DNA of 64,000 bases from Chitinophagales bacterium (GTDB taxonomy: Bacteria; Bacteroidota; Bacteroidia; Chitinophagales; Saprospiraceae): positions 1 through 64,000 of the forward strand of contig JAFLBP010000020.1 of NCBI GenBank assembly GCA_017303875.1. Direction: 5' to 3'. Made by a program: the position numbers and the translations under genes. The notes under the pieces were generated by a model, which searched no databases, was not told the DNA's origin, and was given only the letters and a program-made list of their open reading frames with translations. This document shows, in pieces, positions 7,001 through 17,022 of this stretch. Every line of letters starts with the position of its first letter. The stretch's first letter is position 1.

Positions 7001-9805
7001 ATGTTAGCTCGAACGATAAAATTCTGTTTTTTGGCCTTGTTTTGCACCCTGTTGCAGCAGGCAAGCGCCCAAAACGGCGTTTCTGACCGTATCAATCAGG
7101 AACTCGACCGCGCGCCTTCGGTTGCCGCATTAGAGCGCCAGGCAAAAGAACAAATGGCTGCCGGCGACAACTACGCGGCATTCCGTTTGTACGAACGCCT
7201 CCTTGACGTAGACAGCCTGCACCCCAATGCCATGCAACAGTACGCGGCAATCGCGACGGAAATTGGCGCTTTGGGACTTGCAGAAGAAACCTATTTGCGG
7301 ATGCTGCGCCATAATATCGGCGAAAAAACAGCCGTCGAATTTAAGGTGGCAGAAATGCGCTATTTACTGGGCGATTATGAAGGCGCCCGCGTTTATTACC
7401 AGCGCTTTTTGCAAAATCCTGAGGGCAATATCAGTAAGGAACGCCAGGAAGCTGCCGAAAAAGGGATTGAAGACTGCGACTGGGCTATTGCTGTAAAGCA
7501 GGATTTTCACAAAGAACAAGGCATTCAACTCCTTGATTCTGTGGTGAATTCTGAATATTCCGAGTTTTCGCCCATTTACCACAACGGCATTTTATATTAT
7601 TCTTCTTATCGTTTCCCCTTCGATAAAGACAAGAAACGCCCCAACCGACAGCTGATCAAAGTACTCGAAGCGCCCTTTAAAAATGGCGACTTTGCACCAA
7701 CGCCCGCACTGAATATCAATGACCCGGAAGCCAAACGCCATACGGCTCATGTGACGTTCAACAGCAAAGGCGATGTGATGTATTATTCGCTTTGCGACTT
7801 CGTGGGTCAGGTGGAAATTCGCTGTGAAATTTACATGCGCGATTTGCAGTCCGACGGCACTTGGGGCGCACCACAAAAATTGCCCGAGCACATTAACCTC
7901 CCGGAATTTACGAATACAGAACCCAATATCGGCCAAATCGGAGCCAATCAGGAGATCCTGTATTTTGTTTCCGACCGTAGCGAGGGCGCAGGCAAACGCG
8001 ACATTTGGTACTCCGTGATTTCCGGAAAAAATTTCTCCCAGCCGGAAAACCTCAAGGAGGTCAATACCCCTGCCGACGATGTAACGCCGTTTTACAATGC
8101 TCCCAACCAAACCTTTTATTACAGCACTACCGGCCTGCAAACGCTTGGCGGGTTTGATGTTTATTCGGTTCGGATGAGTGGTGCAAAAGTGGATTCCGAT
8201 CCGGTACACCTCGGTATGCCGATCAACTCCTCTTTTAATGATGTGTATTATGCGCCTGCGGCAAATGGCCAAACGGTGTTTATGGCTTCCAATCGCGAAG
8301 GTGCGCAAAACCTTTCCGAGGAATCCTGCTGCTATGACATTTTTAAAATTGACCTGAAAAAGCCGGTTTTCCTGGCGCAGTCCTTTATTAAAGGCACCAA
8401 TGATTCGCTGCAGGGTGTTACGATGACCCTCATCGAAATTGCACCCGATGGCAGCAAAAACGAACGGACGGTGACCGTAAGTGGCAGCTCACAAGGATTT
8501 GATGTAAAACCAGGCCATCAATACGTTTTAATCGGGCAGAAAAATCATTTTCTCAATGATACCATCCGTTTCAGCACGCCTAAAATAATGATGGAAGATC
8601 AGGTAGAGAAAGTGTATCTGGAGCCGCAGAAAGTGAAATTGCTGGTAACGGTACTGGAACGGGTGGGTAAAAAGACCCAGCCCCTGCTTGGTGCCAGTGC
8701 CCTGTTTACAGACTTTGGTCCTGTAAATGGCAATAAGCCCGCAGCACCAGTTGCTTCTTTACCCAATGGGCAGAGCAATCAATTCAGCTACGACCTTGAT
8801 TTTGACCACACGTACAATGTCGGTGTTTCCAAATCCGGTTATACCTCCGACTCAACCGGCGTAATCAGCACTGCAAACCTGAGCAGTTCGACAACCTTGT
8901 ACGATACCTTGTATGTGGAACGCGGCCTTAATTTCACAGCGCTGGCATTCAACGACCTTACAAAAGATACCCTGAACGGTGTTACTTTCCGATTGTATGA
9001 AATTGAAGGCAGTAAACGCAAGATTGAAAAAACGGGCTATAACCCGCTCAGCAACAAATTTGAAACGATTATCTCTTACGAGAAACGATACATGATTGTG
9101 GCTACCAAGCCGGGATTCCGCCGTGATTCTGCCGTGTTTGTAACCAACAGCAGCTCGCTGCCGCCCAAAGAATTCCAGACGATTGTTAAAAAACTGAACC
9201 TGCGCCCCCTGAACCTGGAATTATACCTGCCGATTGTCTTGTATTTTGACAATGATGAGCCTGATAAACGCACCCTTGCGCGCACTACCGAAAAGGAATA
9301 CCGACAATCGTATTTGGACTATATCCGCAGAAAAGCTGATTTTATCAGCATTTACACCGCCGGAATGGATCCGGAACAGACGAGGGTTGAGACAGATTCC
9401 TTAGAGTATTTCTTCAATAAAGAGGTGCGGGAACAGGGTTGGCAACGCCTGATGTCGTTCTCCGAGGTACTGTACGATATGATGGATCAGGGCGATACGA
9501 TCGTGCTGACCCTCAAAGGATATGCCTCTCCACGTGCCGGCACACAGTACAACCTGAACCTGACCGACCGCCGTGTATCAAGTGTTTACAACCACTTTTT
9601 ACTCTTTGACGGTGAGCAATACCGACCATTTATGGAGTCGGGACAGTTAAGCTTTATTCGGGAACCGAACGGTGAAGCTAAATCACATAAAGGCATCAGT
9701 GATAAAATAACCGACGAACGCAATTCGGTGTACAGCGTACCCGCGTCCCGTGAGCGTCGGGTAGAAATCATCGGTGTAAAAGTCAATGACAGACGAAAAA
9801 AATAA
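7001..9805 (+). CDS. PorE-like TPR / PD40 propeller / OmpA-domain protein
   Basis: A large periplasmic scaffold protein, 934 residues from ATG 7001; ATG 6977 or 6950 would add 8 or 17 residues before the same signal peptide (cleavage near QASAQ). Domain order: TPR-like helices at about 30-150, PD40 propeller blades at about 185-450, beta-sandwich segments like a carboxypeptidase regulatory domain at about 455-735, then an OmpA-type peptidoglycan-binding domain at about 737-934 with NLNLTDRRVSSVYN near residue 852. This is the architecture of P. gingivalis PorE, which links the PorP side of the type IX machine to peptidoglycan. The OmpA domain looks longer than usual. The order porP-like, porE-like, adhesin supports a role in secretion or surface anchoring of the adhesin. 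Confidence 0.85.
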   Translation: MLARTIKFCFLALFCTLLQQASAQNGVSDRINQELDRAPSVAALERQAKEQMAAGDNYAAFRLYERLLDVDSLHPNAMQQYAAIATEIGALGLAEETYLRMLRHNIGEKTAVEFKVAEMRYLLGDYEGARVYYQRFLQNPEGNISKERQEAAEKGIEDCDWAIAVKQDFHKEQGIQLLDSVVNSEYSEFSPIYHNGILYYSSYRFPFDKDKKRPNRQLIKVLEAPFKNGDFAPTPALNINDPEAKRHTAHVTFNSKGDVMYYSLCDFVGQVEIRCEIYMRDLQSDGTWGAPQKLPEHINLPEFTNTEPNIGQIGANQEILYFVSDRSEGAGKRDIWYSVISGKNFSQPENLKEVNTPADDVTPFYNAPNQTFYYSTTGLQTLGGFDVYSVRMSGAKVDSDPVHLGMPINSSFNDVYYAPAANGQTVFMASNREGAQNLSEESCCYDIFKIDLKKPVFLAQSFIKGTNDSLQGVTMTLIEIAPDGSKNERTVTVSGSSQGFDVKPGHQYVLIGQKNHFLNDTIRFSTPKIMMEDQVEKVYLEPQKVKLLVTVLERVGKKTQPLLGASALFTDFGPVNGNKPAAPVASLPNGQSNQFSYDLDFDHTYNVGVSKSGYTSDSTGVISTANLSSSTTLYDTLYVERGLNFTALAFNDLTKDTLNGVTFRLYEIEGSKRKIEKTGYNPLSNKFETIISYEKRYMIVATKPGFRRDSAVFVTNSSSLPPKEFQTIVKKLNLRPLNLELYLPIVLYFDNDEPDKRTLARTTEKEYRQSYLDYIRRKADFISIYTAGMDPEQTRVETDSLEYFFNKEVREQGWQRLMSFSEVLYDMMDQGDTIVLTLKGYASPRAGTQYNLNLTDRRVSSVYNHFLLFDGEQYRPFMESGQLSFIREPNGEAKSHKGISDKITDERNSVYSVPASRERRVEIIGVKVNDRRKK

Positions 9806-9812
9806 CCCAACC

Positions 9813-12800
9813 ATGCAGCGCAAGCAAACAACTATGATATTCCTGAAAACCCGTGTCCTTGCGGCTTTTCTGCTGGCAATTGGGGCTTTGGCAAACCCTG
9901 TGCTGGCCCAAAACGGCCCGATAACAGTAAATTTTATCGTCGACCCGCCTTCCTGCTTCGGGTACACCGACGGCAGCGCAACGGCCTTGCCTGGCGGCGG
10001 CGTAGCGCCCTATAGTTTCAATTGGGCGAACGGCCAAACCGGCGCAACCAACTTAGGATTAGGCGCCGGTCAATATTCCGTTACCGTAACAGATGCCAAC
10101 CAGCTGACTGCCGTGCAATCGGTACTGCTTACCCAACCCGCAGCCGTAAGTGCAAATGTGAGCATCGCTGGCGATTTTTGTACCACAACCAGTGGTACAT
10201 TGAGCGCTTCAGCACAAGGCGGCAGCAATGCCGGGTATACGTACAGCTGGACCAACGGACTGAGCGGACAAACGATTCCCGTCACTGTCCCCGGATTGTA
10301 CAGCATGACGGCAACAGATTCCGAGGGTTGTGGTGGCGTTGCCATTGCAATTGTGCCTGCTCCCTTGCAGGTATCTGTTATTGTTGAAAATATCCCCTGT
10401 TTTATGGCCTGTGACGGCGTGGCCAAAGCTGCCGTAACAGGAGGCACCCTGCCCTATACCTATGCCTGGAATACAGGTGCTACTACGCAGATTATCAGTC
10501 TTTTACCTCCCGGAACTTATACCGTTACCGTAACAGATGCAACTGGTTGTACGGCTGTTGGTAGCCAGCTGGTGTATGAACCACCCGCCATCTCCATTGC
10601 ATTTAGTGATACCATTCCGGCTTGCGGCGCCAACAACGGCAGCGTAACGGCCGAGGCAAGTGGCGGCACACCGCCTTTTACCTATCAATGGGACAATGGA
10701 CAAACCGGCCCTACGCTCCAAAATGTAGGCGCAGGAACTTATTTCGTACAGGTAACCGATAATAATGGTTGTCAGAAAAGCACCGCTGTGGTGATACCTG
10801 CCGGACAAGGCCTGAATGTCAGCCTCGTCACGACAAAAGCGGAATGCCCCGGCGTAAATACCGGTACTGCTACGGCTGTGGTAACACCGGGCAATGGTAT
10901 GTACTCTTATCAATGGAGTCCGGCCGGCCCCAACACACCGCAGCTAACCGGCCTTGCCGCCGGCGCCACGATTGCTGTTACCGTTACTGACCTCGGCACC
11001 GGATGTGCCGGAACCGCTACGGCAGTTATCGGCACCCACAACCAGGTGGTGCTCAATGTAAGTGATATTGACGTGCTTTGTGTGGGTGATCAGACGGGTT
11101 CTGCTACCGCCATCGCAAGCCTTGGAACTGCTCCCTACACGTATACCTGGACTTACCCCAACGGCTCGCAGGCAAATGGCCAGACCATTACCGGCCTCGG
11201 CGTAGGTGCTTATTTGGTTAGTGTTGTGGATACGCGCGGTTGTACAGCGGTATCCGGCGCCGACATTTCTGCTACAAACAATATCAACGCCGCTTTCAGC
11301 CTCAGTGTGCTGGAATGTGTGGGCGACTCCATTCTGATTCGCCTGAACGACATCAGTACCGGCGGCGACATCAACGCCTGGAATTGGACAGTAAACTGGG
11401 GGAGTGGCACCGCTACTTTCAGTAATCAGACACCTGTCATTCGTCTCCCTGAAAATGAAACCGGAAACATTCAGCTGGCGGTACAATCTGTTCAGGGCTG
11501 TACGGACACCGCAGCAGCGCCATTTGCCCTGAGCAGCCTGCCACAGGTAAATCTGAGCGTCAGTTCTCCGGCCTTCGATTGCGAAAATGGCCCAATTCCG
11601 GTAACGGTAATGGGCGATGCCGGTTATACTTACCAATGGATACCAACAACCGGCCTGACCTTTAACCCCGGGCCGATGAACGTCATTGCCGATCCTGCAG
11701 TTACTACTTTGTACACCTTGGTTGCCGGCAACGGCACTTGTGTTGATACTGTGCAATTACAAATTATCCGGGATACGGTATTGACCATAGATGCTGGTCC
11801 GGATGAATTGGTGGTTTGTGAAGATCAGGCCACACTGACTGCAAATGTTAGTGCAGCGGGCGCAGTTATCACCTGGTACAATGCTGCTGGCGCTGCTATA
11901 GCTACCGGGCCAAGTCTTACCGTACCGGCAATGCCCGTACCGGCTACTTATATTGTAAAAGCGGTAAACAGTTTAGGTTGTGAAGCTGCCGACACGATTT
12001 CAGTCAGAAGCAAGGAAAATTCCATTGCGATTGATGTGCCTTCTGAACTTGTAGATTGTAATAATGGCCCGATTACGGTAAATATCACAGGTGCTCCCAA
12101 CAACAACTATACCTGGATTCCATCCACGAACCTCATTTTTGTAGATTCCAACACAGTAATTCTTGCGCCTTTCCAAACCACGCAATACTATCTGATTGCC
12201 GACAATGGATTTTGTAAAGATACCGCAAGCCTGAACTTGATTCGGGTTGAGCCGATTAACCTGAGTGTTGCTGATACCAGCATCATCAGTTGCGCCCCGG
12301 ATCAGGTACTGACGGCACAGTTGAATGCAGCATCCAACGCGCAAATTGTATGGACTGATGCCGGAGGCCAGGTCATGAGTGGCACAAGTCCGACCGTTGT
12401 TGCCGGCCCGACGCCTTCCTTCTATACCGTCACGGCAACCGATCCATATGGTTGTACCGATTCCGAAACGGTTTCTGTTATCGGCCGTTCGGTGGATGTG
12501 GAATTGAGTGACAGTATAACAATGCTCAGTACTTGTACCAATCAGACAGTTTCTGTTGAATTTACCAACCTCGACCCCTTGGACGTTTTGAGTTATCAGT
12601 GGATGGGCAACAGCCCCAATGTGCTCATTACACCGCAAACGGCCAATAGTTCCAGTGTAAAACTCAGCGCCACACAGCCTGGCAACTACACTGCAACGGT
12701 TTTGGTACGCAACCAGTTCGACTGTCTTGAGACCTACGTATTTAATCTTCAGGTAGGTGAAAGCATTGACCTGAATGGCCAGATAGATATTGATGCCTGT

Positions 12801-14480
12801 AAAGGGCTTGAGGTAACCTTTACCAATAATTCCGGCGCAAGCGGCGTATGGACATTTGGCGATGGCAACGGCAGTAGCGCCGGCAGCACTACACACACAT
12901 ATGCGATTCCCGGGCAGTACATAGTCAGCTTTGTTGCTGCTGATTCCTGCATAGTTCCATTTATTGACACCATCACCGTGTTGGACGGGCCGGCAGTAGA
13001 AGCTTCATTTACCGCTGATATTACCGATTGCGCTGCAAGTGCTACGGTATTATTTACCGAAACCAGTAATGCACCTTCCGGTACAGTCGGCTGGCTTTGG
13101 AGTTTTTCGGGCGGTACTCCGGCAACCGGCAATACCAAAACGGTTACGGTGAATTACAGCGCGAGCGGTATTTATCCCGTATTTCTTAGCGTTACCGATG
13201 TTAATGGCTGTACCGATACCATTAGTGGTACGGTGGCCATTGATCTGATTAATGATGATATTATTGCCGATCAAAGCTTTTGCGCAAACGACACAGTAGC
13301 CTTAAATCCGGATTTTAACCCTGCCTATACCTACAGCTGGACGGCAGAACCGGCTGATCCGACTCTGGCGGCGAACAGTCCCAATCCGCAGGTTTCTCCG
13401 GCTGTGACCACCAAATATTGCGTGACCATCACCAATGGTAATTGCCAGCTTATCAAATGTATTACCCTGACACCGCTGCCCGGCGCAGATATTGTGTTGC
13501 CCGACGACCGTAACTTGTGTAGCCTTGATCCGGTGAGCGTGACGGCGCAAACCAATGCGATCCAGGTTATCTGGTCTACTTCGCCGAGCTTTGTGCCGGT
13601 TGTTGCGCAAGGTGTTACGGTGAATCTGGTTCCCGCCCCCGGCGTGGTGTACTATGCCAAAGCCATTGTGGGCAACTGCGAAGCAGTGGATTCCATTCGT
13701 TTGAATTATGCTGGTTTGGATATTAATCCCGGCAACCTTTCTCCGCGCATCTGTGCCGGTGAAAGTGCTACGCTTCAGATATTGAACCTCGACCCAAATG
13801 ACGTACTCACGGTCTCTTGGTCGCCGAATGTTTCCAACGGACTGACCGCTGTTGTGTCGCCTGCACAAACTACAACTTATCAGGTGCTGGTGAGCAATCA
13901 GTTTGGCTGTACCGTTACCATCCCGTACACGATTACCGTTGGCACTATCGACGTCAGCGCTACTGTTGTGGGCAGCGCACAGATCAACTTTAACCAGTCG
14001 GCATTCCTGCAAGGTACGGTGAACAGCAGCAGCAACTACACCTTTAATTGGTCGCCCGATAATACGCTTACCGGCGCTAATACCCTTACACCGGAAGCCA
14101 AACCATTGGAGACGACCACTTATATCCTGACGGCAACCAATGCCGAAGGCTGTATTGATACGGCACAGGTGACCATTATTTTCCTGGGTCAGGAATGCGT
14201 GGAGCCGTATATTTTTGTGCCCAATACCTTCACGCCTAACGGTGATGATGCGAACGACTTTTTCCTTGTTCGGGGTGTTAACATGACGGAGCTACACATG
14301 ATCGTTTGGGATCGCTGGGGTGAAATTGTCTTTGAAACCAAAGACCTCAATACCCAGGGTTGGGATGGCACACTGAATGGTCGTGCGCTGACGCCAGATT
14401 CCTATGCCTGGTATGTGAATGTACGTTGCGGAAATGGTGCATTGTACACCAAGAAGGGCAATGTGACGTTGTTGAAATAA
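9813..14480 (+). CDS. Giant type IX-secreted adhesin-like protein with SprB-type repeats and type B sorting domain
   Basis: A 1555-residue predicted surface protein. ATG 9813 is chosen; 9786 overlaps the previous gene and 9834 would still keep the signal peptide ending PVLAQ. After the signal come at least six Cys-led SprB-like repeats beginning near residues 48, 123, 196, 271, 346 and 423 (spacing about 75; typical core GTPPFTYQWDNGQ and VTDNNGC). Ig-like segments follow, then two PKD-like domains near 1006 (VWTFGDGNG) and 1087 (WLWSFSGG). The end (about 1462-1555) is the gliding-motility-associated C-terminal domain, with FVPNTFTPNGDDAND, VWDRWGE and a GWDG turn, the type B signal for type IX secretion. 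A strong terminator follows. Role in adhesion or gliding is inferred. Confidence 0.9.
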   Translation: MQRKQTTMIFLKTRVLAAFLLAIGALANPVLAQNGPITVNFIVDPPSCFGYTDGSATALPGGGVAPYSFNWANGQTGATNLGLGAGQYSVTVTDANQLTAVQSVLLTQPAAVSANVSIAGDFCTTTSGTLSASAQGGSNAGYTYSWTNGLSGQTIPVTVPGLYSMTATDSEGCGGVAIAIVPAPLQVSVIVENIPCFMACDGVAKAAVTGGTLPYTYAWNTGATTQIISLLPPGTYTVTVTDATGCTAVGSQLVYEPPAISIAFSDTIPACGANNGSVTAEASGGTPPFTYQWDNGQTGPTLQNVGAGTYFVQVTDNNGCQKSTAVVIPAGQGLNVSLVTTKAECPGVNTGTATAVVTPGNGMYSYQWSPAGPNTPQLTGLAAGATIAVTVTDLGTGCAGTATAVIGTHNQVVLNVSDIDVLCVGDQTGSATAIASLGTAPYTYTWTYPNGSQANGQTITGLGVGAYLVSVVDTRGCTAVSGADISATNNINAAFSLSVLECVGDSILIRLNDISTGGDINAWNWTVNWGSGTATFSNQTPVIRLPENETGNIQLAVQSVQGCTDTAAAPFALSSLPQVNLSVSSPAFDCENGPIPVTVMGDAGYTYQWIPTTGLTFNPGPMNVIADPAVTTLYTLVAGNGTCVDTVQLQIIRDTVLTIDAGPDELVVCEDQATLTANVSAAGAVITWYNAAGAAIATGPSLTVPAMPVPATYIVKAVNSLGCEAADTISVRSKENSIAIDVPSELVDCNNGPITVNITGAPNNNYTWIPSTNLIFVDSNTVILAPFQTTQYYLIADNGFCKDTASLNLIRVEPINLSVADTSIISCAPDQVLTAQLNAASNAQIVWTDAGGQVMSGTSPTVVAGPTPSFYTVTATDPYGCTDSETVSVIGRSVDVELSDSITMLSTCTNQTVSVEFTNLDPLDVLSYQWMGNSPNVLITPQTANSSSVKLSATQPGNYTATVLVRNQFDCLETYVFNLQVGESIDLNGQIDIDACKGLEVTFTNNSGASGVWTFGDGNGSSAGSTTHTYAIPGQYIVSFVAADSCIVPFIDTITVLDGPAVEASFTADITDCAASATVLFTETSNAPSGTVGWLWSFSGGTPATGNTKTVTVNYSASGIYPVFLSVTDVNGCTDTISGTVAIDLINDDIIADQSFCANDTVALNPDFNPAYTYSWTAEPADPTLAANSPNPQVSPAVTTKYCVTITNGNCQLIKCITLTPLPGADIVLPDDRNLCSLDPVSVTAQTNAIQVIWSTSPSFVPVVAQGVTVNLVPAPGVVYYAKAIVGNCEAVDSIRLNYAGLDINPGNLSPRICAGESATLQILNLDPNDVLTVSWSPNVSNGLTAVVSPAQTTTYQVLVSNQFGCTVTIPYTITVGTIDVSATVVGSAQINFNQSAFLQGTVNSSSNYTFNWSPDNTLTGANTLTPEAKPLETTTYILTATNAEGCIDTAQVTIIFLGQECVEPYIFVPNTFTPNGDDANDFFLVRGVNMTELHMIVWDRWGEIVFETKDLNTQGWDGTLNGRALTPDSYAWYVNVRCGNGALYTKKGNVTLLK

Positions 14481-14497
14481 GTCGAATTATACATATG

Positions 14498-14550
14498 ACG
14501 GGACGCAGTAATCCATACTTTTTGTGGTGGTTTACTACGTCCCGTTTTTT
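14498..14550 (+). terminator. Strong terminator of the porP-like operon
   Basis: ACGGGACG (14498-14505) pairs with CGTCCCGT (14538-14545), extended by a further five pairs after one mismatch, and followed by six T residues. It begins 18 bases after the adhesin stop. Confidence 0.85.
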
Positions 14551-14569
14551 ATTACCAACCAGTGTAAAT

Positions 14570-15046
14570 ATGCGTAGCGTCGGCATTTTAATATTCCTGC
14601 TGGCCGCCTTTTTCACCGCCTGCCAACCCAAAACAACCGGCGTTTGTGGCCTCGCTTATCCTTTTGAAGGCGAAGGGCTGCCTTCTCGTCTGCTCAACAT
14701 AAATACCCTGGGTTTTGCGGATACAATTCTTGCCTCGGCATCAGTTCAGGCCAGTTATTTGAATCAAGCTGCTGCAAAGCCTGAGCCAGGTGCAGGCGTA
14801 CTGTTGCAATTTAACAAGCCGGGAACCGACAGCCTTGTGCGCGCCGGTATCTGTGATGCCAAAGGGCATTTTTCAGCGTTTCTGCCTTATGGGAAATACG
14901 ATTTACGGTTCAGCTATTCCGGCTGTAACAGCCTGCTTTTGCGCAATGTCAAATTCGGCCCGGGCGAAATAAAACAGTTAGACGTTTTGTTGGGCATACA
15001 AGGGGCCGCAACAAAACTTTACAGCATAGATACAGACAAGCGCTAA
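14570..15046 (+). CDS. Small lipoprotein with carboxypeptidase-regulatory-like fold
   Basis: A 158-residue predicted lipoprotein of unknown function. I choose ATG 14570, which gives a short signal and a lipobox ending FFTAC; the frame is open further upstream but runs through the terminator and the end of the adhesin gene. The second half (GICDAKGHFSAFLPYGKYDL, then VKFGPGEIKQLDVLL) looks like the beta-sandwich regulatory domain found in many Bacteroidota surface proteins. It lies after a strong terminator, so it probably has its own weak promoter or depends on read-through. It converges with the hscA-like gene nine bases away. Confidence 0.65.
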   Translation: MRSVGILIFLLAAFFTACQPKTTGVCGLAYPFEGEGLPSRLLNINTLGFADTILASASVQASYLNQAAAKPEPGAGVLLQFNKPGTDSLVRAGICDAKGHFSAFLPYGKYDLRFSYSGCNSLLLRNVKFGPGEIKQLDVLLGIQGAATKLYSIDTDKR

Positions 15047-15055
15047 GAACATGCG

Positions 15056-16924
15056 CTAAGCTTTCTGCCCCTGCAAAGCCAACTGAATATTGTAATCCAA
15101 TGCGCGGTGGGCGAGGGGAGCGGTGTATGCGTTCAGCGATTCAATATTGGCCAGAATTAAATCTTTATCCTCACCGGCAACGCTGACCTGCAATTGATCC
15201 AACAAGCTTGTGGTTGCTGCCTTTTCCGCATCATCGAGGATAGCGGCGTTTTGCTCCAAAAATTTACGGCCCGAAAGCAAGAGGTTGTTTGCTTCATTGC
15301 GGGCTTCCAGCAAAGCGCGGGCTTTCATATCGGTTTCTGCATGTGCAATGCTGTCGAGCAGCATCAACGCCATTTGTTCTTCGCTGATGCCGTAGGTGGG
15401 GCGAATGTCAATCTGCTGCTCCACCCCGGAGCGCAGCTCCGAAGCTTTGACTTGCAAAATGCCATCGGCGTCCAACTGGAAAACCACCTCTATTTTTGGC
15501 AGGCCCGCCGGCATGGGCGGAATGCCGCGCAGCGTGAATTCGCCGAGTTTGCGGTTGTGCGCTACCAGGTCGCGTTCGCCTTGGTAGACACTCACTTTCA
15601 GGTTTTTTTGCCCGTCTACGCTGGTGGTGTATTGCCGTCCGGCTTTGCCCGGTACTTTGCTGTTGCGCGGCATAATGACGTCCATCAGGCCGCCCACGGT
15701 TTCGATACCAAGGGAAAGCGGCGTCACATCAAGGAGCAGCAGGTCGCGGCGATTACCGGCCAGGATGTCGGCTTGTACAGCTGCACCGAGGGCGACCACT
15801 TCATCCGGATTCAGTTCATCAAAAACGGGTTTACCAAAGAACTGTGCGACCGCATTTTTGACCAGGGGCGTGCGCGTGCTGCCGCCGACCATAACTACTT
15901 TGTCAATCTGCGTAGTACTAAGTTTGGCATCTTTCAGGGCATTGGCGCAGCATTCGAGCGTGCGCTGCACCAAAGGTTGAATCAGTTGTTCAAACGTTTC
16001 GCGGCTAAGCTCCAGGGCCACGCCTTCCAGGGTAGTATTGTAATGCGCTGAAGCGGAAAGCGCTTTTTTGGCTGCCTCTGCGGCCAGGCGCAGGGCCTGG
16101 AGCCGGGATTTATCCTGTTCATAATCCGGAAAACCGGCGTGTTGCAGCTGGGTGAGCCAGTGCTTGCTGATGGCTTTGTCGAAATCGTCGCCACCGAGGA
16201 AAGTATCGCCGTTGGTGGCGAGGACTTCAAAAATGCCGTCCTGAATTTGCAGAATAGATATGTCGAAAGTGCCGCCGCCGAGGTCGTAAACCGCGATCGT
16301 TTGCGCCAGTTCGGCGCCCACGCCGATACCGTAGGCGAGTGCAGCGGCGGTGGGTTCATTGACGATGCGCAACACATCTAATCCGGCAAGTTTACCGGCG
16401 TCGCGGGTGGCCTGGCGCTGATTGTCGTTGAAATAGGCCGGCACTGTAATGACCGTTTTTGAAATCGTTTGCCCCAGCGCGGCTTCGGCGCGGGTTTTGA
16501 GGGCGCGCAGGATTTGTGCGCTGAGTTCTATGGGCGTAAAGAAGCGATCACCGACGCGAATTTTGACCAGGGAATCGCTGTCTTCATCAATAATGGAGTA
16601 GGCAAGTTTGTGTCCGAAACCTTCTACATCTTTATAGGATTTTCCCATCAGCCGCTTTACCGAATAGATGGTGCGCGAAGGTTCAATCAGTAACTTTTCT
16701 TTTGCGGCTTCACCGGTAAGCACTTCATTATCAGCAGTAAAGTGTACAATGGAGGGCATCAGGGCGCTGCTTTCATCCACACGCACGCAAAGGGGGGCGC
16801 CATCGCGCATGTAAGCCACGAGGCTGTTGGTGGTACCCAGATCAATGCCAACAATTAATTCGGTTTGCGACGAATTGTCGTTATCAATATTTCCGGTTTT
16901 TATATCAATAGGTATGGTCGCCAT
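15056..16924 (-). CDS. hscA: Hsp70 chaperone, HscA-like (Fe-S assembly type)
   Basis: A 622-residue Hsp70-family ATPase. The N terminus has an extra 20-odd residues before GIDLGTTNS; the second phosphate loop VYDLGGGTFDIS and the NEPTAAALAYG segment are intact. The substrate-binding domain follows and there is no long acidic DnaK-style tail. Length and tail suggest HscA, which acts on the IscU scaffold, rather than DnaK; the other isc genes are not next to it, so assignment to iron-sulfur work rests on family resemblance only. A -7 box lies 24 bases upstream of the start. The divergent neighbour is a transporter gene. Confidence 0.75.
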   Translation of the reverse strand: MATIPIDIKTGNIDNDNSSQTELIVGIDLGTTNSLVAYMRDGAPLCVRVDESSALMPSIVHFTADNEVLTGEAAKEKLLIEPSRTIYSVKRLMGKSYKDVEGFGHKLAYSIIDEDSDSLVKIRVGDRFFTPIELSAQILRALKTRAEAALGQTISKTVITVPAYFNDNQRQATRDAGKLAGLDVLRIVNEPTAAALAYGIGVGAELAQTIAVYDLGGGTFDISILQIQDGIFEVLATNGDTFLGGDDFDKAISKHWLTQLQHAGFPDYEQDKSRLQALRLAAEAAKKALSASAHYNTTLEGVALELSRETFEQLIQPLVQRTLECCANALKDAKLSTTQIDKVVMVGGSTRTPLVKNAVAQFFGKPVFDELNPDEVVALGAAVQADILAGNRRDLLLLDVTPLSLGIETVGGLMDVIMPRNSKVPGKAGRQYTTSVDGQKNLKVSVYQGERDLVAHNRKLGEFTLRGIPPMPAGLPKIEVVFQLDADGILQVKASELRSGVEQQIDIRPTYGISEEQMALMLLDSIAHAETDMKARALLEARNEANNLLLSGRKFLEQNAAILDDAEKAATTSLLDQLQVSVAGEDKDLILANIESLNAYTAPLAHRALDYNIQLALQGQKA

Positions 16925-16947
16925 GTCGAATGTTGTGAAAAGGGGTG

Positions 16948-16955
16948 CAAAAGTA
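16948..16955 (-). promoter_or_regulatory. -7 box for the hscA-like gene
   Basis: CAAAAGTA on the plus strand reads TACTTTTG on the coding strand, matching TAnnTTTG. Confidence 0.45.
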
Positions 16956-17022
16956 AAGATCTAAACTTATCTTGCGTCGAATTGTTTTTGAGTTTTCACA
17001 TTCTTCCTGTTATTAAGCCTTT

